Part shown: positions 35,163 through 44,135 of the stretch, piece by piece
How the letters are laid out: each line of letters begins with the position of its first letter
Numbering within the stretch: position 1 is the stretch's first letter
Assembly (NCBI RefSeq): GCF_002214465.1
Contig: NZ_CP015101.1
Location: forward strand, 1,495,013-1,559,012
DNA from: Thermococcus barossii
Lineage (GTDB): Archaea > Methanobacteriota_B > Thermococci > Thermococcales > Thermococcaceae
DNA length: 64,000 bases
Direction: 5' to 3'
Translations under genes and position numbers: made by a program
The notes under the pieces: generated by a model
What the model was told of the DNA's origin: nothing
Database searches by the model: none
The model's input: only the letters and a program-made list of their open reading frames with translations

Positions 35163-36263
35163 ATGAATAAGTATCGACACAACACATATAGGAGATATAA
35201 GATATTTATACAGATAGCAAAAAGATACTGGTATGACATAGTCAAATACTCAGAAAAAAGCTGGAAACACACATTTGATATTATCGAAGGAATAACATTA
35301 AAACACAATGAACCCTCGTATGTGGGCGCATATTTATACTATGGTCTTTCTCAGCTAAATCGCGACTTGCTAATAAAATCTCTATTTGGGAAAGAACTTG
35401 ATATGAATGGATTTCAACTAAAATTTGGAGGAATATTTGTTCATCAAAATCCAATAGTAGAAGTAGAGCCAAGTAATCCAAGTGTTAAAGGTTTGAGTAG
35501 AAGAACTTGTGAAATTGGAGATCTCCTTATAATTTTCACGTTTGTTGACAAAAACAATGTCCCATTAATAAACAGGGCATTTTTATCTCAAGCTAAAATT
35601 GATGACACCCCTGTAAGAGGAGCCCAGCGTATTCTATACGAGAAGGATGTAAGATTTCGGTTTAAGCGACCCTTGGAGGAAAACATCCAAAAGAACTCTT
35701 GTGCTGTAACACGACACAATAGATATCCTAGAAGATTTCCTTCACGATGGCCAAAATCAAGAGGATTAAAATATCTTAGACTGTACCCTTTAGAAAAAGA
35801 AACAAGACTAGAGCTTTTGGACAGAGATAAGTTTTGTCCATGCTTGGAATATTGTTATTGTAGACGTCCTTGGTGTTGTAATGAATACCCCTTTGGATGC
35901 TCGATTTTTGGGTTGATGACAGGTCAGGATGGATGGAAGTTTTCATTAAACCCAAATCCACCTCTATATATATGTGGGTGGAACCATATTATGCATGATT
36001 TAATAACCGATACTGCTCATAGAGTATCGACCTTAGGAGGATTAAAAAAAGGAAAAGACCGTTTTAATAGGGGCCAATATCTAAGTTATCTCGTGTCTCA
36101 GTTCAATAGGTTTGAAAACATCAATGAACATTTTATTGGAATGAATCCACTGGATCCTGAACCACCAGGAAAAACTGAAAGCCCAGAAGGCCCCAATGGG
36201 ATAAATACTATGCTAATAATGGTTAAAGATACCAAGACAGAATCCGAACATACACAAGAGTGA
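35163..36263 (+). CDS. Cysteine-rich protein with a nuclease-like E-x2-D...Q-x-K signature
   Basis: Unrecognised 366-residue protein, divergent from the OLD gene across 73 bases and equally AT-rich. Residues 117-145 read EIGDLLIIFTF followed by FLSQAK: Glu117, Asp120 and Gln143-x-Lys145 on predicted strands resemble a PD-(D/E)XK nuclease core in its Q-x-K form. A cluster of seven cysteines at 225-246 (CPCLEYCYCRRPWCC...C) could bind zinc or an Fe-S cluster. The ATG at 35163 follows GGGTGA. It may be the partner of the OLD protein in a defence system; both assignments are inference. Confidence 0.65.
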   Translation: MNKYRHNTYRRYKIFIQIAKRYWYDIVKYSEKSWKHTFDIIEGITLKHNEPSYVGAYLYYGLSQLNRDLLIKSLFGKELDMNGFQLKFGGIFVHQNPIVEVEPSNPSVKGLSRRTCEIGDLLIIFTFVDKNNVPLINRAFLSQAKIDDTPVRGAQRILYEKDVRFRFKRPLEENIQKNSCAVTRHNRYPRRFPSRWPKSRGLKYLRLYPLEKETRLELLDRDKFCPCLEYCYCRRPWCCNEYPFGCSIFGLMTGQDGWKFSLNPNPPLYICGWNHIMHDLITDTAHRVSTLGGLKKGKDRFNRGQYLSYLVSQFNRFENINEHFIGMNPLDPEPPGKTESPEGPNGINTMLIMVKDTKTESEHTQE

Positions 36264-36328
36264 CAAGGCACAAATAGGCGAAATTAATGAAGTTCAACGA
36301 AAGCATTTTCCAAACTTTTATTTTTAAG

Positions 36329-36439
36329 TCAAACAGGGAAAATCCAAACGCCACTTCTGCTCATGGCCCGAGTGTCCACCAATGTGCTATCCCCTTATGC
36401 CCAAATCTGTTCTCTACGTGCCGCTGGACAAAACCTGAG
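36329..36439 (+). pseudogene. Short cysteine-rich coding remnant
   Basis: An open stretch of 36 codons without a start codon reads HFCSWPECPPMCYPLMPKS, then VLYVPLDKT and a stop. The composition (three Cys, many Pro) looks protein-like rather than random, and it lies at the right border of the AT-rich island. It may be the tail of a gene broken by insertion or deletion. I do not recognise it. Confidence 0.3.
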
Positions 36440-36461
36440 GTTTAAGAAAGCTTTAAAACGA

Positions 36462-36476
36462 GAAAGACACTTTCTT
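36462..36476. promoter_or_regulatory. Inverted repeat in the glpA-operon promoter
   Basis: AGAAAG-ACA-CTTTCT (6+3+6) lies just downstream of a TATA-like CTTTAAAA (36452-36459) and 24 bases before the ATG at 36500, so it spans the expected transcription start. It is a candidate repressor site for glycerol control. Confidence 0.4.
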
Positions 36477-36499
36477 GAGTTAGTTAGGAGGGAGAAGGA

Positions 36500-37999
36500 A
36501 TGAAGACACGGATAGCCATAATCGGTGCCGGCGTCGTTGGGGCGTCGATAGCCAGGGTTCTCAGCCAGTACGATGGGCTTGAGGTTCATCTCATCGAGAG
36601 GAACGCCGACGCTGGAATGGGGGTCAGCAAAGCCAACACGGGAATAATCCATCCCGGACACGAGGACGACCCCGGGAAGTACCCGCTAAGGGCAAAACTG
36701 TGTGTCCAGGGAAACAGGCTCTGGTACCAGTGGACGAAGGAGCTTGGAATCCCCGCGAAGTGGCCTGGTGAGCTCATGGTTGCCCTCGAAGAGGAGGACC
36801 TGAAGGTTGCCGAGTACTACCTCGAACTCGCCCAGAGGAACGGTGTTCCGGGTGTCAGGCTGGTCGAGAGGGAAGAGCTCCTGAGGCTTGAGCCCAACGC
36901 GAACCCAAACGCCGCGGGAGCGCTGTGGGCTCCAACAGCAGGAGTCATGTCCTCCCCGATGGCGGCGGTGGCGCTCACCGAGAACGCCGTTGACAACGGG
37001 GTCAGGTTCCACCCGGAGACTGAAGTGCGTGGGATAAAGGTGGAGAAAGGTGAGGTAAAGGGCGTTGAGACCAACGGGGGGTTCATTGAAGCCGACATCG
37101 TCATAAACGCCGCCGGTCTCTACACGGACAGAATCTCGGCCATGGCCGGCATAGACCACTTCACCATACGCCCCAGGAAGGGCGAGTACTACATCTTCGA
37201 CGACGATGCCGGGCCGAAGGTCAGGAGGATAGTCCACCAGACCCCCACCCCCACGACGAAGGGCGTCTACGTAATCACCGAGATGAACGATGGGGTGATG
37301 ATAGGACCCACCGCCGAGGATCTGCCGGAGGATGCAAAGGACGACACCTCGACGACCAGGGAGGGACTGGAGTTCGTCTGGAAGATGGCGAAGAAGCTTG
37401 TTAAGGGACTTCCCCCAAAGAACAGGGTGATAAGAACCTTCGCGGGCCTGAGGCCAGAGCCCCCCGACGGGAGGTGGATAATAGAGGCCTACGACGATCC
37501 CTGGGGCTTCATAAACGTTGCCGGAATAAGGTCACCGGGACTCACCGCCGCGCCCGCAATAGCGCACTACGTGGTCAGGGAGCTGATTCAGGGCAAACTG
37601 GAGGTAAAACTGACCAAAAAGTCCCACTGGAATCCCTACAGAAACGCCTTCTGGTTCAAGGCCCTGCCGAGAGAGAAACAGGCAGAGCTGATAAGGAGGA
37701 ACCCCGCCTACGGAAGGGTAATCTGCATGTGCCGCACGATCACCGAGGGTGACATAGTGGACATAATACACCGCATGAAGCGGATGGGCGTTAAGACCAT
37801 CACCCTCGACGGCGTTAAGCTGAGGAGCGGCGTCATGTCAGGGACCTGCCAGGGCTCGTACTGCAGGGTGAGGATAGCCAACATCATCGCCAGGGAAACC
37901 GGAATTCCGCTCTGGAAGGTTACCCTAAAGGGAGAGGGAACGGAGTACGGCATCGGCGACATAAAGGTTCTCCTGAGGGGGGAGAGGGATGAGGAGTGA
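36500..37999 (+). CDS. glpA: Glycerol-3-phosphate dehydrogenase-like FAD protein with BFD-type [2Fe-2S] domain
   Basis: FAD oxidoreductase of the DAO/GlpA family, 499 aa. FAD site IGAGVVGASIARVLSQY at the N-terminus, GLRPEPPDGRWIIE in the substrate domain, and a C-terminal BFD-like domain with CMCRTITEGDI and GTCQGSYCRVRI for a [2Fe-2S] cluster. With the next two genes it matches the three-part anaerobic glycerol-3-phosphate dehydrogenase described in T. kodakarensis. RBS GGAGGG. The 3' end overlaps the next gene by 11 bases. Confidence 0.88.
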   Translation: MKTRIAIIGAGVVGASIARVLSQYDGLEVHLIERNADAGMGVSKANTGIIHPGHEDDPGKYPLRAKLCVQGNRLWYQWTKELGIPAKWPGELMVALEEEDLKVAEYYLELAQRNGVPGVRLVEREELLRLEPNANPNAAGALWAPTAGVMSSPMAAVALTENAVDNGVRFHPETEVRGIKVEKGEVKGVETNGGFIEADIVINAAGLYTDRISAMAGIDHFTIRPRKGEYYIFDDDAGPKVRRIVHQTPTPTTKGVYVITEMNDGVMIGPTAEDLPEDAKDDTSTTREGLEFVWKMAKKLVKGLPPKNRVIRTFAGLRPEPPDGRWIIEAYDDPWGFINVAGIRSPGLTAAPAIAHYVVRELIQGKLEVKLTKKSHWNPYRNAFWFKALPREKQAELIRRNPAYGRVICMCRTITEGDIVDIIHRMKRMGVKTITLDGVKLRSGVMSGTCQGSYCRVRIANIIARETGIPLWKVTLKGEGTEYGIGDIKVLLRGERDEE

Positions 38000-39239
38000 G
38001 TACGATGTCGTTGTCATCGGTGGCGGGCCGGCCGGTCTGGCCGCTGCGATAAAGGCGAAGGAGCTCGGAATGAGCGTTCTCCTCATCGAAAACAGGGAAT
38101 TTCTCGGCGGTATTCCAATGCAGTGTGTTCATCCTGGCTTCGGGCTCCACTACTTCAAGGAAGACCTGACCGGAACGGAGTTCATACACCGCATAATCGA
38201 ACGGTTCAGAGCGCTGAATGTCGAGTACTACACGAACGCCCACGTTCTTGAGGTGGTGCCCTACTCCTACAGGCACAAGATTCTCAGGGTGGTGACGGAT
38301 AAAGGGCTATTCGAGGTCAGGGCGAAGACCGTCATCTACGCAACGGGCGCTAGGGAGAGGCACATGTTTGAGATAGGCATAACCGGCCACAGGGTTGCCG
38401 GGATATACACCGCCGGGGAAGCCCAGACCATGATGGACATCTACGGGGTAATGCCCGGGAAGGAGATAGTCATAGTCGGTTCGGGCGACGTTGGCCTCAT
38501 AATGGCGAGGAGGTTCACCCTTGAGGGCGCCCACGTCAAGGCCGTCATAGAGCTGATGCCTTATCCCGGAGGACTCACAAGGAACGTGGTCCAGTGCTTG
38601 GAGGACTTCGGGATACCCCTGTACCTGAGCCACGCGGTCACCAGGATTGAGGGCAGAAAGAGGGTTGAGAGGGTAATCGTGGCAAAGGTTGACGAGAACC
38701 TCAGACCGATTCCCGGAACCGAGGAGGAGATTGAATGCGACACCGTCGTCCTGGCCGCAGGTCTCGTGCCGTACCTGAAGGTCATAGAAAAGGCCGGCGT
38801 GGAGGTAGACCCCGCCACAAAAGGTCCCGTCGTGAACAGCTATCTCGAAACCAGCGTTCCGGGAATCTTCGTTGCCGGAAACGCCCTCGTCATCAACGAC
38901 CTCGTGGATTATGTGGTTGAGCAGGGAGAAGAGGCCGCTAAGGGAGCGTACGAGTTCGTCAAAAACGACGGGCTCCCGGCGCTCAGATGGAGAAAGCTCG
39001 TGAAGGGGAGGAATATCAGGCTGGCGGTACCCCACTATCTGGCGGACACCAAGGATGTAACGATATACGCCAGGGTCGCGTACCCGGAGGAGAACGTTAA
39101 GCTGCGCTTCCCGGAGATAGGAAAGGAAATCCGGCTGCCCTTCGTCAAGCCGTCCGAGATGATAAGGATAAAGCTGAGAAAGGAGGACATAGCCCGGGCA
39201 GGGGACAGAATAACGATGGAGGTCGTCCCCAATGAGTGA
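37989..39239 (+). CDS. Pyridine nucleotide-disulfide oxidoreductase-type subunit of the G3P dehydrogenase complex
   Basis: 416-residue NAD(P)H/FAD oxidoreductase. FAD motif VVIGGGPAGLAAAIKAKELG, a CVHPGFG segment near residue 50, second dinucleotide site IVIVGSGDVGLIMARRFTLEG, and VPGIFVAGNALVINDLVDYV near the C-terminus. It overlaps glpA and the DUF1667 gene, so all three are translated as a unit. It probably passes electrons from the GlpA flavin to NAD(P)+ or another acceptor; the acceptor is not known from sequence. Confidence 0.87.
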   Translation: MRSEYDVVVIGGGPAGLAAAIKAKELGMSVLLIENREFLGGIPMQCVHPGFGLHYFKEDLTGTEFIHRIIERFRALNVEYYTNAHVLEVVPYSYRHKILRVVTDKGLFEVRAKTVIYATGARERHMFEIGITGHRVAGIYTAGEAQTMMDIYGVMPGKEIVIVGSGDVGLIMARRFTLEGAHVKAVIELMPYPGGLTRNVVQCLEDFGIPLYLSHAVTRIEGRKRVERVIVAKVDENLRPIPGTEEEIECDTVVLAAGLVPYLKVIEKAGVEVDPATKGPVVNSYLETSVPGIFVAGNALVINDLVDYVVEQGEEAAKGAYEFVKNDGLPALRWRKLVKGRNIRLAVPHYLADTKDVTIYARVAYPEENVKLRFPEIGKEIRLPFVKPSEMIRIKLRKEDIARAGDRITMEVVPNE

Positions 39240-39597
39240 GGTCAAAAAGTTCAGGCTGACCTGCATAGTATGCCCGCTGGGGTGCACCATAGAGGTGATG
39301 ATGGAGGGCGACAGGATAACCGGCATAACCGGGTGCACCTGTCCCAGGGGAGAGGAGTACGCCGTTCAGGAGGTAACCGAGCCCAAGCGCGTTGTCATGA
39401 GCGTCATCAAGGTTAAGGGGGGAATGTTCCCAACGGTCTCAGTAAAAAGCGACCGGCCCGTTCCCAGGGAGTTCATTCCGAAGATCATGCGGGAGCTCGC
39501 GGGAGTTGAGGTCGAGGCACCGGTTCGCGTGGGGCAGGTCATCGTGGAGAACATCCTCGGCACCGGGGCCAACATAGTCGCGACGAGGGAGGCGTAG
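39232..39597 (+). CDS. DUF1667 iron-sulfur-type subunit of the G3P dehydrogenase complex
   Basis: 121-residue protein with four N-terminal cysteines, CIVCPLGC and GCTCPRG, typical of DUF1667, probably binding an Fe-S cluster or zinc. The rest is a small domain (VKGGMFPTVSVKSDRPVPRE). It starts 8 bases before the end of the preceding gene. DUF1667 proteins are regularly found with GlpA and NADH-oxidase-like genes in anaerobes, which supports one complex. Confidence 0.87.
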   Translation: MSEVKKFRLTCIVCPLGCTIEVMMEGDRITGITGCTCPRGEEYAVQEVTEPKRVVMSVIKVKGGMFPTVSVKSDRPVPREFIPKIMRELAGVEVEAPVRVGQVIVENILGTGANIVATREA

Positions 39598-39683
39598 AAC
39601 CTTAAAGCGTCCGCTCCATTTATTTCCTTCAGACGACGGGATGCGGTACAACTCTCAAAACTCTTAAATACATTGATTGTAAA

Positions 39684-39700
39684 TAACACCGAGAGTGATA
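39684..39700 (+). promoter_or_regulatory. Thermococcales glycolytic motif downstream of the gor TATA box
   Basis: TAACAC-CGAGA-GTGATA matches TATCAC-N5-GTGATA with one mismatch. It lies between TTAAATA (39664-39670) and the ribosome site at 39702. A TGM downstream of the TATA box is the arrangement for glycolytic genes repressed by Tgr/TrmBL1 during gluconeogenesis. Confidence 0.75.
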
Positions 39701-39713
39701 CGGGGTGAGGAAC

Positions 39714-41672
39714 ATGAAGTTCACGGTTCTCCATCTCAACCTGAACGAAGGAAAAGTTGAACGCGAGGAACTAGAGAGAGACGGGGTATACGGCGTATTG
39801 GACTACGGCATAGAGGTTCACGAGAGCCTTGAGACCCACAGCATTGAACCGTACGACCCCAAAAACGTTGTGATAATGGGAATGGGACCGTTCTCGGGCT
39901 CAACCCTGCCCGGAGCGCACAGACTCATGTTCTTCTTCCGCTCGCCGCTCTACGGCACGCTCTTCCCCTCTGCTATGGGCGGGGCGGCCTACGCCTTCAA
40001 GAACGTTGGCGTTGATTTCGTAACCTTTGAGGGCAAGGCCGAGAAGCCCGTTGTGGTGCTCCTCTACAACGACGGTGAGAACGTTCACGTTGAACTCCAC
40101 GAGATTGAACTCGAAAAGGTCATAGAGATATGGAGAGGCTACAAGGGCGAAGAGGGGGTTTATGCCCTCACCCAGTACCTCATCGACAACTTCGGAGAGC
40201 GTTTCGACTTCGAGTACAGAATAGCGGTCGTTGGACCGGCCTCGCTGAACACCAACTACGGCGCTATATTCTCCCAGGCCCTCAGGAAGGGAGAAAGGCT
40301 CGTGGGCAGTGAGGACTGGGCGGCGAGAGGAGGCTCTGGAAGCGTTCTCCTCCGTGCTCACAACGTCGTTGGAGTAATCTTCGGCGGGAAGCCGAGGAAG
40401 CGCGCCTTCCCTGGTGAGGACATAGGTAACTTCAGAACGGCCAAGGGCATAGTGGAAGGCGTCCACAAGAAGCCTTACAACGAGATAATCAGCGAGAAGA
40501 CCACCAAGTACCGCTTCAACCCCAAGCTCAACACCGGCGGAACCTTCGGCGGCAACTACCCTGCTGAAGGCGACTTCGTGCCGATTCTCAACTGGCAGAT
40601 GCCGTACATACCGAAGGAGGAGCGCATCAGGATACACGAGAACATCATGAAGCACTACTGGGAGCCCTTCAACGAAGAGGCGATAAAGCCCAAGAACTGG
40701 ACGACCTGCGGCGAGCCGTGTCCCGTCGTCTGTAAGAAGTACAGGCGCGGACACCACGTCGAGTACGAACCCTACGAGGCCAACGGTCCGCTCAGCGGAA
40801 GCATAAGCCTCCGCGCCAGCGACATAAGCGTCCACGCTGCTGATGCAATGGGCTTCGACGCGATAGAGTTCGGCGGTACCGCGGCGTGGGTTCTTGAGCT
40901 CGTGCACCGCGGTCTGCTCAAGCCGGAGGAAGTTGGTATAAGCGGAAAGCCGGAGTTCACTAAGGAGGCTTTAATCGAGCGCCCGGTCGAGGCGAGCGAG
41001 GTCAACGCCAAGCTTGTGGCTGAATTAGCCCACCGCGTCGCCTTCGCCGAGAACGAAATAGCCAAGATAATCGGTCTCGGCAAGAGGAAGGCGAGCGTTA
41101 TCCTCGACGAGAAGTTCAAGGACAGGCTCAAGTACGGCGAGAGCTTCAAGGACTACGCCGTCTTTACCCCGCTCGGCGAGAACGGCGAGATGACGCCGAC
41201 GATGTACTGGGCGATAGGCAACTACATCCCTCTGCCAATACAGGGCCGCTACTGGACCTTCTATCAGTTTGGCGTCTTCCTTGAGCCGGAGGAACTGGCG
41301 AGCAAGATAATAGCGAGCGCCCTCTGGGAGTTCTGGTACGACAACGTCGGCTGGTGCCGCTTCCACAGGGGCTGGATGAAGCCCGTCCTTAAAGCACTCT
41401 TCATGGAGGCCTACGGGGTCAACGTGGACATGGAGGAGCACGCGAGGAAGCAGCTCAAGAGGCTCATTGAATACACGAGGAAAGCGGGCTACAGCCCGGT
41501 CTTCTGGGACTCGATGCGCGTTATAGACCTCGTGGCAGCGGGAAGCGAGGAGTTCGGAAACGAGAGGTGGGCCGAGAGGTTCGGGATTGACAAGGTCGGC
41601 ACGGCAAAGGAGTATCTCGAAAGGGTTCTTGATGCCTACAGCGAAGCGCTCGGCGTTGAGTGGAGGCTCTGA
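39714..41672 (+). CDS. gor: Glyceraldehyde-3-phosphate:ferredoxin oxidoreductase (GAPOR)
   Basis: Tungstopterin enzyme of the AOR family that oxidises GAP to 3-phosphoglycerate and reduces ferredoxin, the key glycolytic step in Thermococcales. It follows the Pyrococcus GAPOR pattern closely along its length: RLMFFFRSPLYGTLFPS, GSEDWAARGGSGSVLLRAH, KLNTGGTFGGNYPAEGD, the cluster cysteines CGEPCPVVCKK and NVGWCRFHRGW. 652 residues from the ATG at 39714 after GGGGTGAGG. A TGM site lies in its promoter. Confidence 0.96.
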   Translation: MKFTVLHLNLNEGKVEREELERDGVYGVLDYGIEVHESLETHSIEPYDPKNVVIMGMGPFSGSTLPGAHRLMFFFRSPLYGTLFPSAMGGAAYAFKNVGVDFVTFEGKAEKPVVVLLYNDGENVHVELHEIELEKVIEIWRGYKGEEGVYALTQYLIDNFGERFDFEYRIAVVGPASLNTNYGAIFSQALRKGERLVGSEDWAARGGSGSVLLRAHNVVGVIFGGKPRKRAFPGEDIGNFRTAKGIVEGVHKKPYNEIISEKTTKYRFNPKLNTGGTFGGNYPAEGDFVPILNWQMPYIPKEERIRIHENIMKHYWEPFNEEAIKPKNWTTCGEPCPVVCKKYRRGHHVEYEPYEANGPLSGSISLRASDISVHAADAMGFDAIEFGGTAAWVLELVHRGLLKPEEVGISGKPEFTKEALIERPVEASEVNAKLVAELAHRVAFAENEIAKIIGLGKRKASVILDEKFKDRLKYGESFKDYAVFTPLGENGEMTPTMYWAIGNYIPLPIQGRYWTFYQFGVFLEPEELASKIIASALWEFWYDNVGWCRFHRGWMKPVLKALFMEAYGVNVDMEEHARKQLKRLIEYTRKAGYSPVFWDSMRVIDLVAAGSEEFGNERWAERFGIDKVGTAKEYLERVLDAYSEALGVEWRL

Positions 41673-41739
41673 GTTATTTTCCTCTTTTTGAGAACAACCC
41701 TTATATTCTCCCCCTCTTCATGAATCTCAGGTGAGAAGA

Positions 41740-43002
41740 ATGAGGGCTGTGGTCATAGGCTCGGGAATCGGCGGTCTTCTTACCGCGTCGTTTCTGGCTA
41801 AAAATGGTTACGATGTCACCGTCATCGAGAAATCCCCTTACATAGGGGGCCGCTTCACGAATTTGGAGTACAAGGGCTTCGGCCTCTCCACCGGAGCTTT
41901 TCATATGCTCCCCCACGGCGAGAACGGGCCCCTCGCTCACCTCCTCAAGCTCCTCGGTGCGGATGTTCAAATAGTCAACTCCCAGCCAAAGGGCATGATC
42001 TTCTACGAAGGAAGAACCTTCTCCTACCGCGAGGGCTGGAAGTACCTTGGCTTCAGGGAGAAGGCGAGGGCGATGAAGCTCATGGCGGACGTGAGGAGGG
42101 GCAAGCTCCCCGTGGGGGAGGAGGCCGAGATGAGCGGCCGCGAGTGGATACGCGAGAGGGTTGGCGACAACGAGTTCGTGGACCTCTTCTTCCAGAGCTT
42201 CCTCGGCTGGGCCGACAGCGTGCTGGACGTTCCGGCAGGGGAGCTGGCGAGGGAGATTAAGGCGGCGCTGAGATGGGGCGGACCTGGGCTGATCAAGGGC
42301 GGCTGCAGGGCCGTAACGGGCGAGCTCGCGAGGATAACCGAGGCCAGCGGCGGAAGGATAATCACAGGCAAAAAGGCCGTCGAAATCGACGTCGATAAAA
42401 AGAGAGTCATTACCGCTGACAACGAGGAGATTCCCTACGACGTGCTGGTGTCCAACATAGGAATCAAGGAGACCGTGGAGCTAATCGGCAGGGACAACTT
42501 CGACCGCGACTACCTCAGGCGCGTCGATTCCCTAAAGCCCAGCGAGGGGATAAAGTACAACGTGGCCCTGAAGGGTGGGCCAAGGGTCGGCAACACCGTC
42601 GTCTTCACGCTCGACACCGAGAGGATAAACGGCTACAACGAGCCCTCCAGCCTTTCCCCGGAGCTGGCAAGGGAAGGCTACACCCTGATAATGCTCCACC
42701 ACGCTTTACAGAGCAGGAACCTAAAATCCGAGAGAAAAAAGGGAATAGATGACATCTACCGCATCTTCCCGAACCTCGACGAGGAGGGCGAAATACTGCT
42801 CGTCCAGACGTATCTCGACGGGAATCCCGTGAACAGGGTCGCGAGCGGGCAAACCGTCGAGGACTTCCCGATAAGTGATGTTTACATCGTCGGCGACGCC
42901 TACAGGCCGCCCGGGGGAATAGAGGTCGAGGGCATAGCTCTCGGCGTCATGAGAACGCTTGAGAGGCTAAACCTCGGGAACTTCCAGGAGTGGTATCTCT
43001 AG
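41740..43002 (+). CDS. FAD-dependent oxidoreductase (COG1233, phytoene-desaturase-like)
   Basis: 420-residue flavoprotein. The N-terminal site [20 protein letters not shown] and [18 protein letters not shown] are typical of NAD(P)/FAD amine-oxidase-fold enzymes, and the C-terminal [21 protein letters not shown] completes FAD binding. Carotenoid genes are absent, so the true substrate is unknown; reduction or oxidation of isoprenoid lipid chains is one possibility. The ATG at 41740 follows AGGTGAGA. Confidence 0.8.
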   Translation: MRAVVIGSGIGGLLTASFLAKNGYDVTVIEKSPYIGGRFTNLEYKGFGLSTGAFHMLPHGENGPLAHLLKLLGADVQIVNSQPKGMIFYEGRTFSYREGWKYLGFREKARAMKLMADVRRGKLPVGEEAEMSGREWIRERVGDNEFVDLFFQSFLGWADSVLDVPAGELAREIKAALRWGGPGLIKGGCRAVTGELARITEASGGRIITGKKAVEIDVDKKRVITADNEEIPYDVLVSNIGIKETVELIGRDNFDRDYLRRVDSLKPSEGIKYNVALKGGPRVGNTVVFTLDTERINGYNEPSSLSPELAREGYTLIMLHHALQSRNLKSERKKGIDDIYRIFPNLDEEGEILLVQTYLDGNPVNRVASGQTVEDFPISDVYIVGDAYRPPGGIEVEGIALGVMRTLERLNLGNFQEWYL

Positions 43003-43139
43003 GCCACTTCACCCGGCTGATTCTTTACCTTTGCCAACTTATTTTCCGGCCTTTCGAACCTTTTTCCAGTGAACAGGGCTGGCTCCTAACGAACGTTTTT
43101 ATCCTCCCCCGCGTATCTATACATCCCGGAGGTGAGGTT

Positions 43140-44087
43140 ATGAAGAGGGTGGTCATAGCTTTGGGCGGTAACGCTATTCTCCAGCGAGGCCAAAAGGGAA
43201 CCTACGAGGAGCAGATGGCCAACGTCATGAAGACGGCCAAGCAGATAGTGGACATAATCCTCGACGGCGATTATGAAGTTGTAATCACCCACGGAAACGG
43301 TCCCCAGGTTGGGGCGCTTCTCCTTCACATGGACGCTGGCCAGGCCGTCCACGGCATTCCGGCCCAGCCGATGGACGTTGCTGGTGCGATGACCCAGGGC
43401 CAGATAGGATACATGATCCAGCAGGCTATAAGGAACGAGCTGAAGAGACGCGGGATAGACAGACCTGTGGCGACCATCGTAACCCAGACGCTCGTGGACA
43501 AGGACGATCCAGCGTTCCAACACCCAAGCAAGCCAGTCGGACCGTTCTACGACGAGGAAACAGCAAAGAAGCTCGCGAAGGAGAAGGGCTGGGTCGTCAT
43601 AGAGGACTCCGGGAGGGGATGGAGGCGCGTTGTGCCGAGTCCCGATCCAAAGGGTCACGTCGAGGCGCCGGTGATAGTCGACCTCGTTGAGAAGGGTTTC
43701 ATAGTCATAGCCAGTGGCGGCGGTGGCGTTCCCGTTGTGGAAGAGAACGGCCAGCTCAAGGGCGTGGAGGCCGTTATAGACAAGGATTTAGCTGGCGAGA
43801 GGCTCGCCGAGGAGGTTAAAGCCGACATCTTCATGATACTCACAGACGTGAACGGTGCGGCGGTGAACTTCGGCAAGCCCGACGAACGCTGGCTCGGAAA
43901 GGTCACCGTCGAGGAACTGAAGCGCTATTACAAGGAGGGTCACTTTAAGAAGGGAAGCATGGGGCCGAAGGTTCTGGCCGCGATAAGGTTCGTCGAGTGG
44001 GGCGGCGAGAGGGCCGTCATAGCTGCCCTTGACAGGGCCGTTGAGGCCCTTGAAGGGAAGACCGGAACGCAGGTCATAAAGGGCTGA
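43140..44087 (+). CDS. cpkA: Carbamate kinase (carbamoyl-phosphate synthetase-like)
   Basis: Amino-acid-kinase-fold enzyme interconverting carbamoyl phosphate plus ADP with carbamate plus ATP. Landmarks [21 protein letters not shown] (start), [28 protein letters not shown] and [16 protein letters not shown]. 315 residues from the ATG at 43140 after GGAGGTGAGG; the open frame extends 50 codons upstream but that part is promoter. In hyperthermophiles it is thought to make carbamoyl phosphate in vivo. Confidence 0.95.
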   Translation: MKRVVIALGGNAILQRGQKGTYEEQMANVMKTAKQIVDIILDGDYEVVITHGNGPQVGALLLHMDAGQAVHGIPAQPMDVAGAMTQGQIGYMIQQAIRNELKRRGIDRPVATIVTQTLVDKDDPAFQHPSKPVGPFYDEETAKKLAKEKGWVVIEDSGRGWRRVVPSPDPKGHVEAPVIVDLVEKGFIVIASGGGGVPVVEENGQLKGVEAVIDKDLAGERLAEEVKADIFMILTDVNGAAVNFGKPDERWLGKVTVEELKRYYKEGHFKKGSMGPKVLAAIRFVEWGGERAVIAALDRAVEALEGKTGTQVIKG

Positions 44088-44135
44088 ACCAAAGGCTATA
44101 AATATCTCCCCCTCCCTTCTTTATCAGGTGATACC

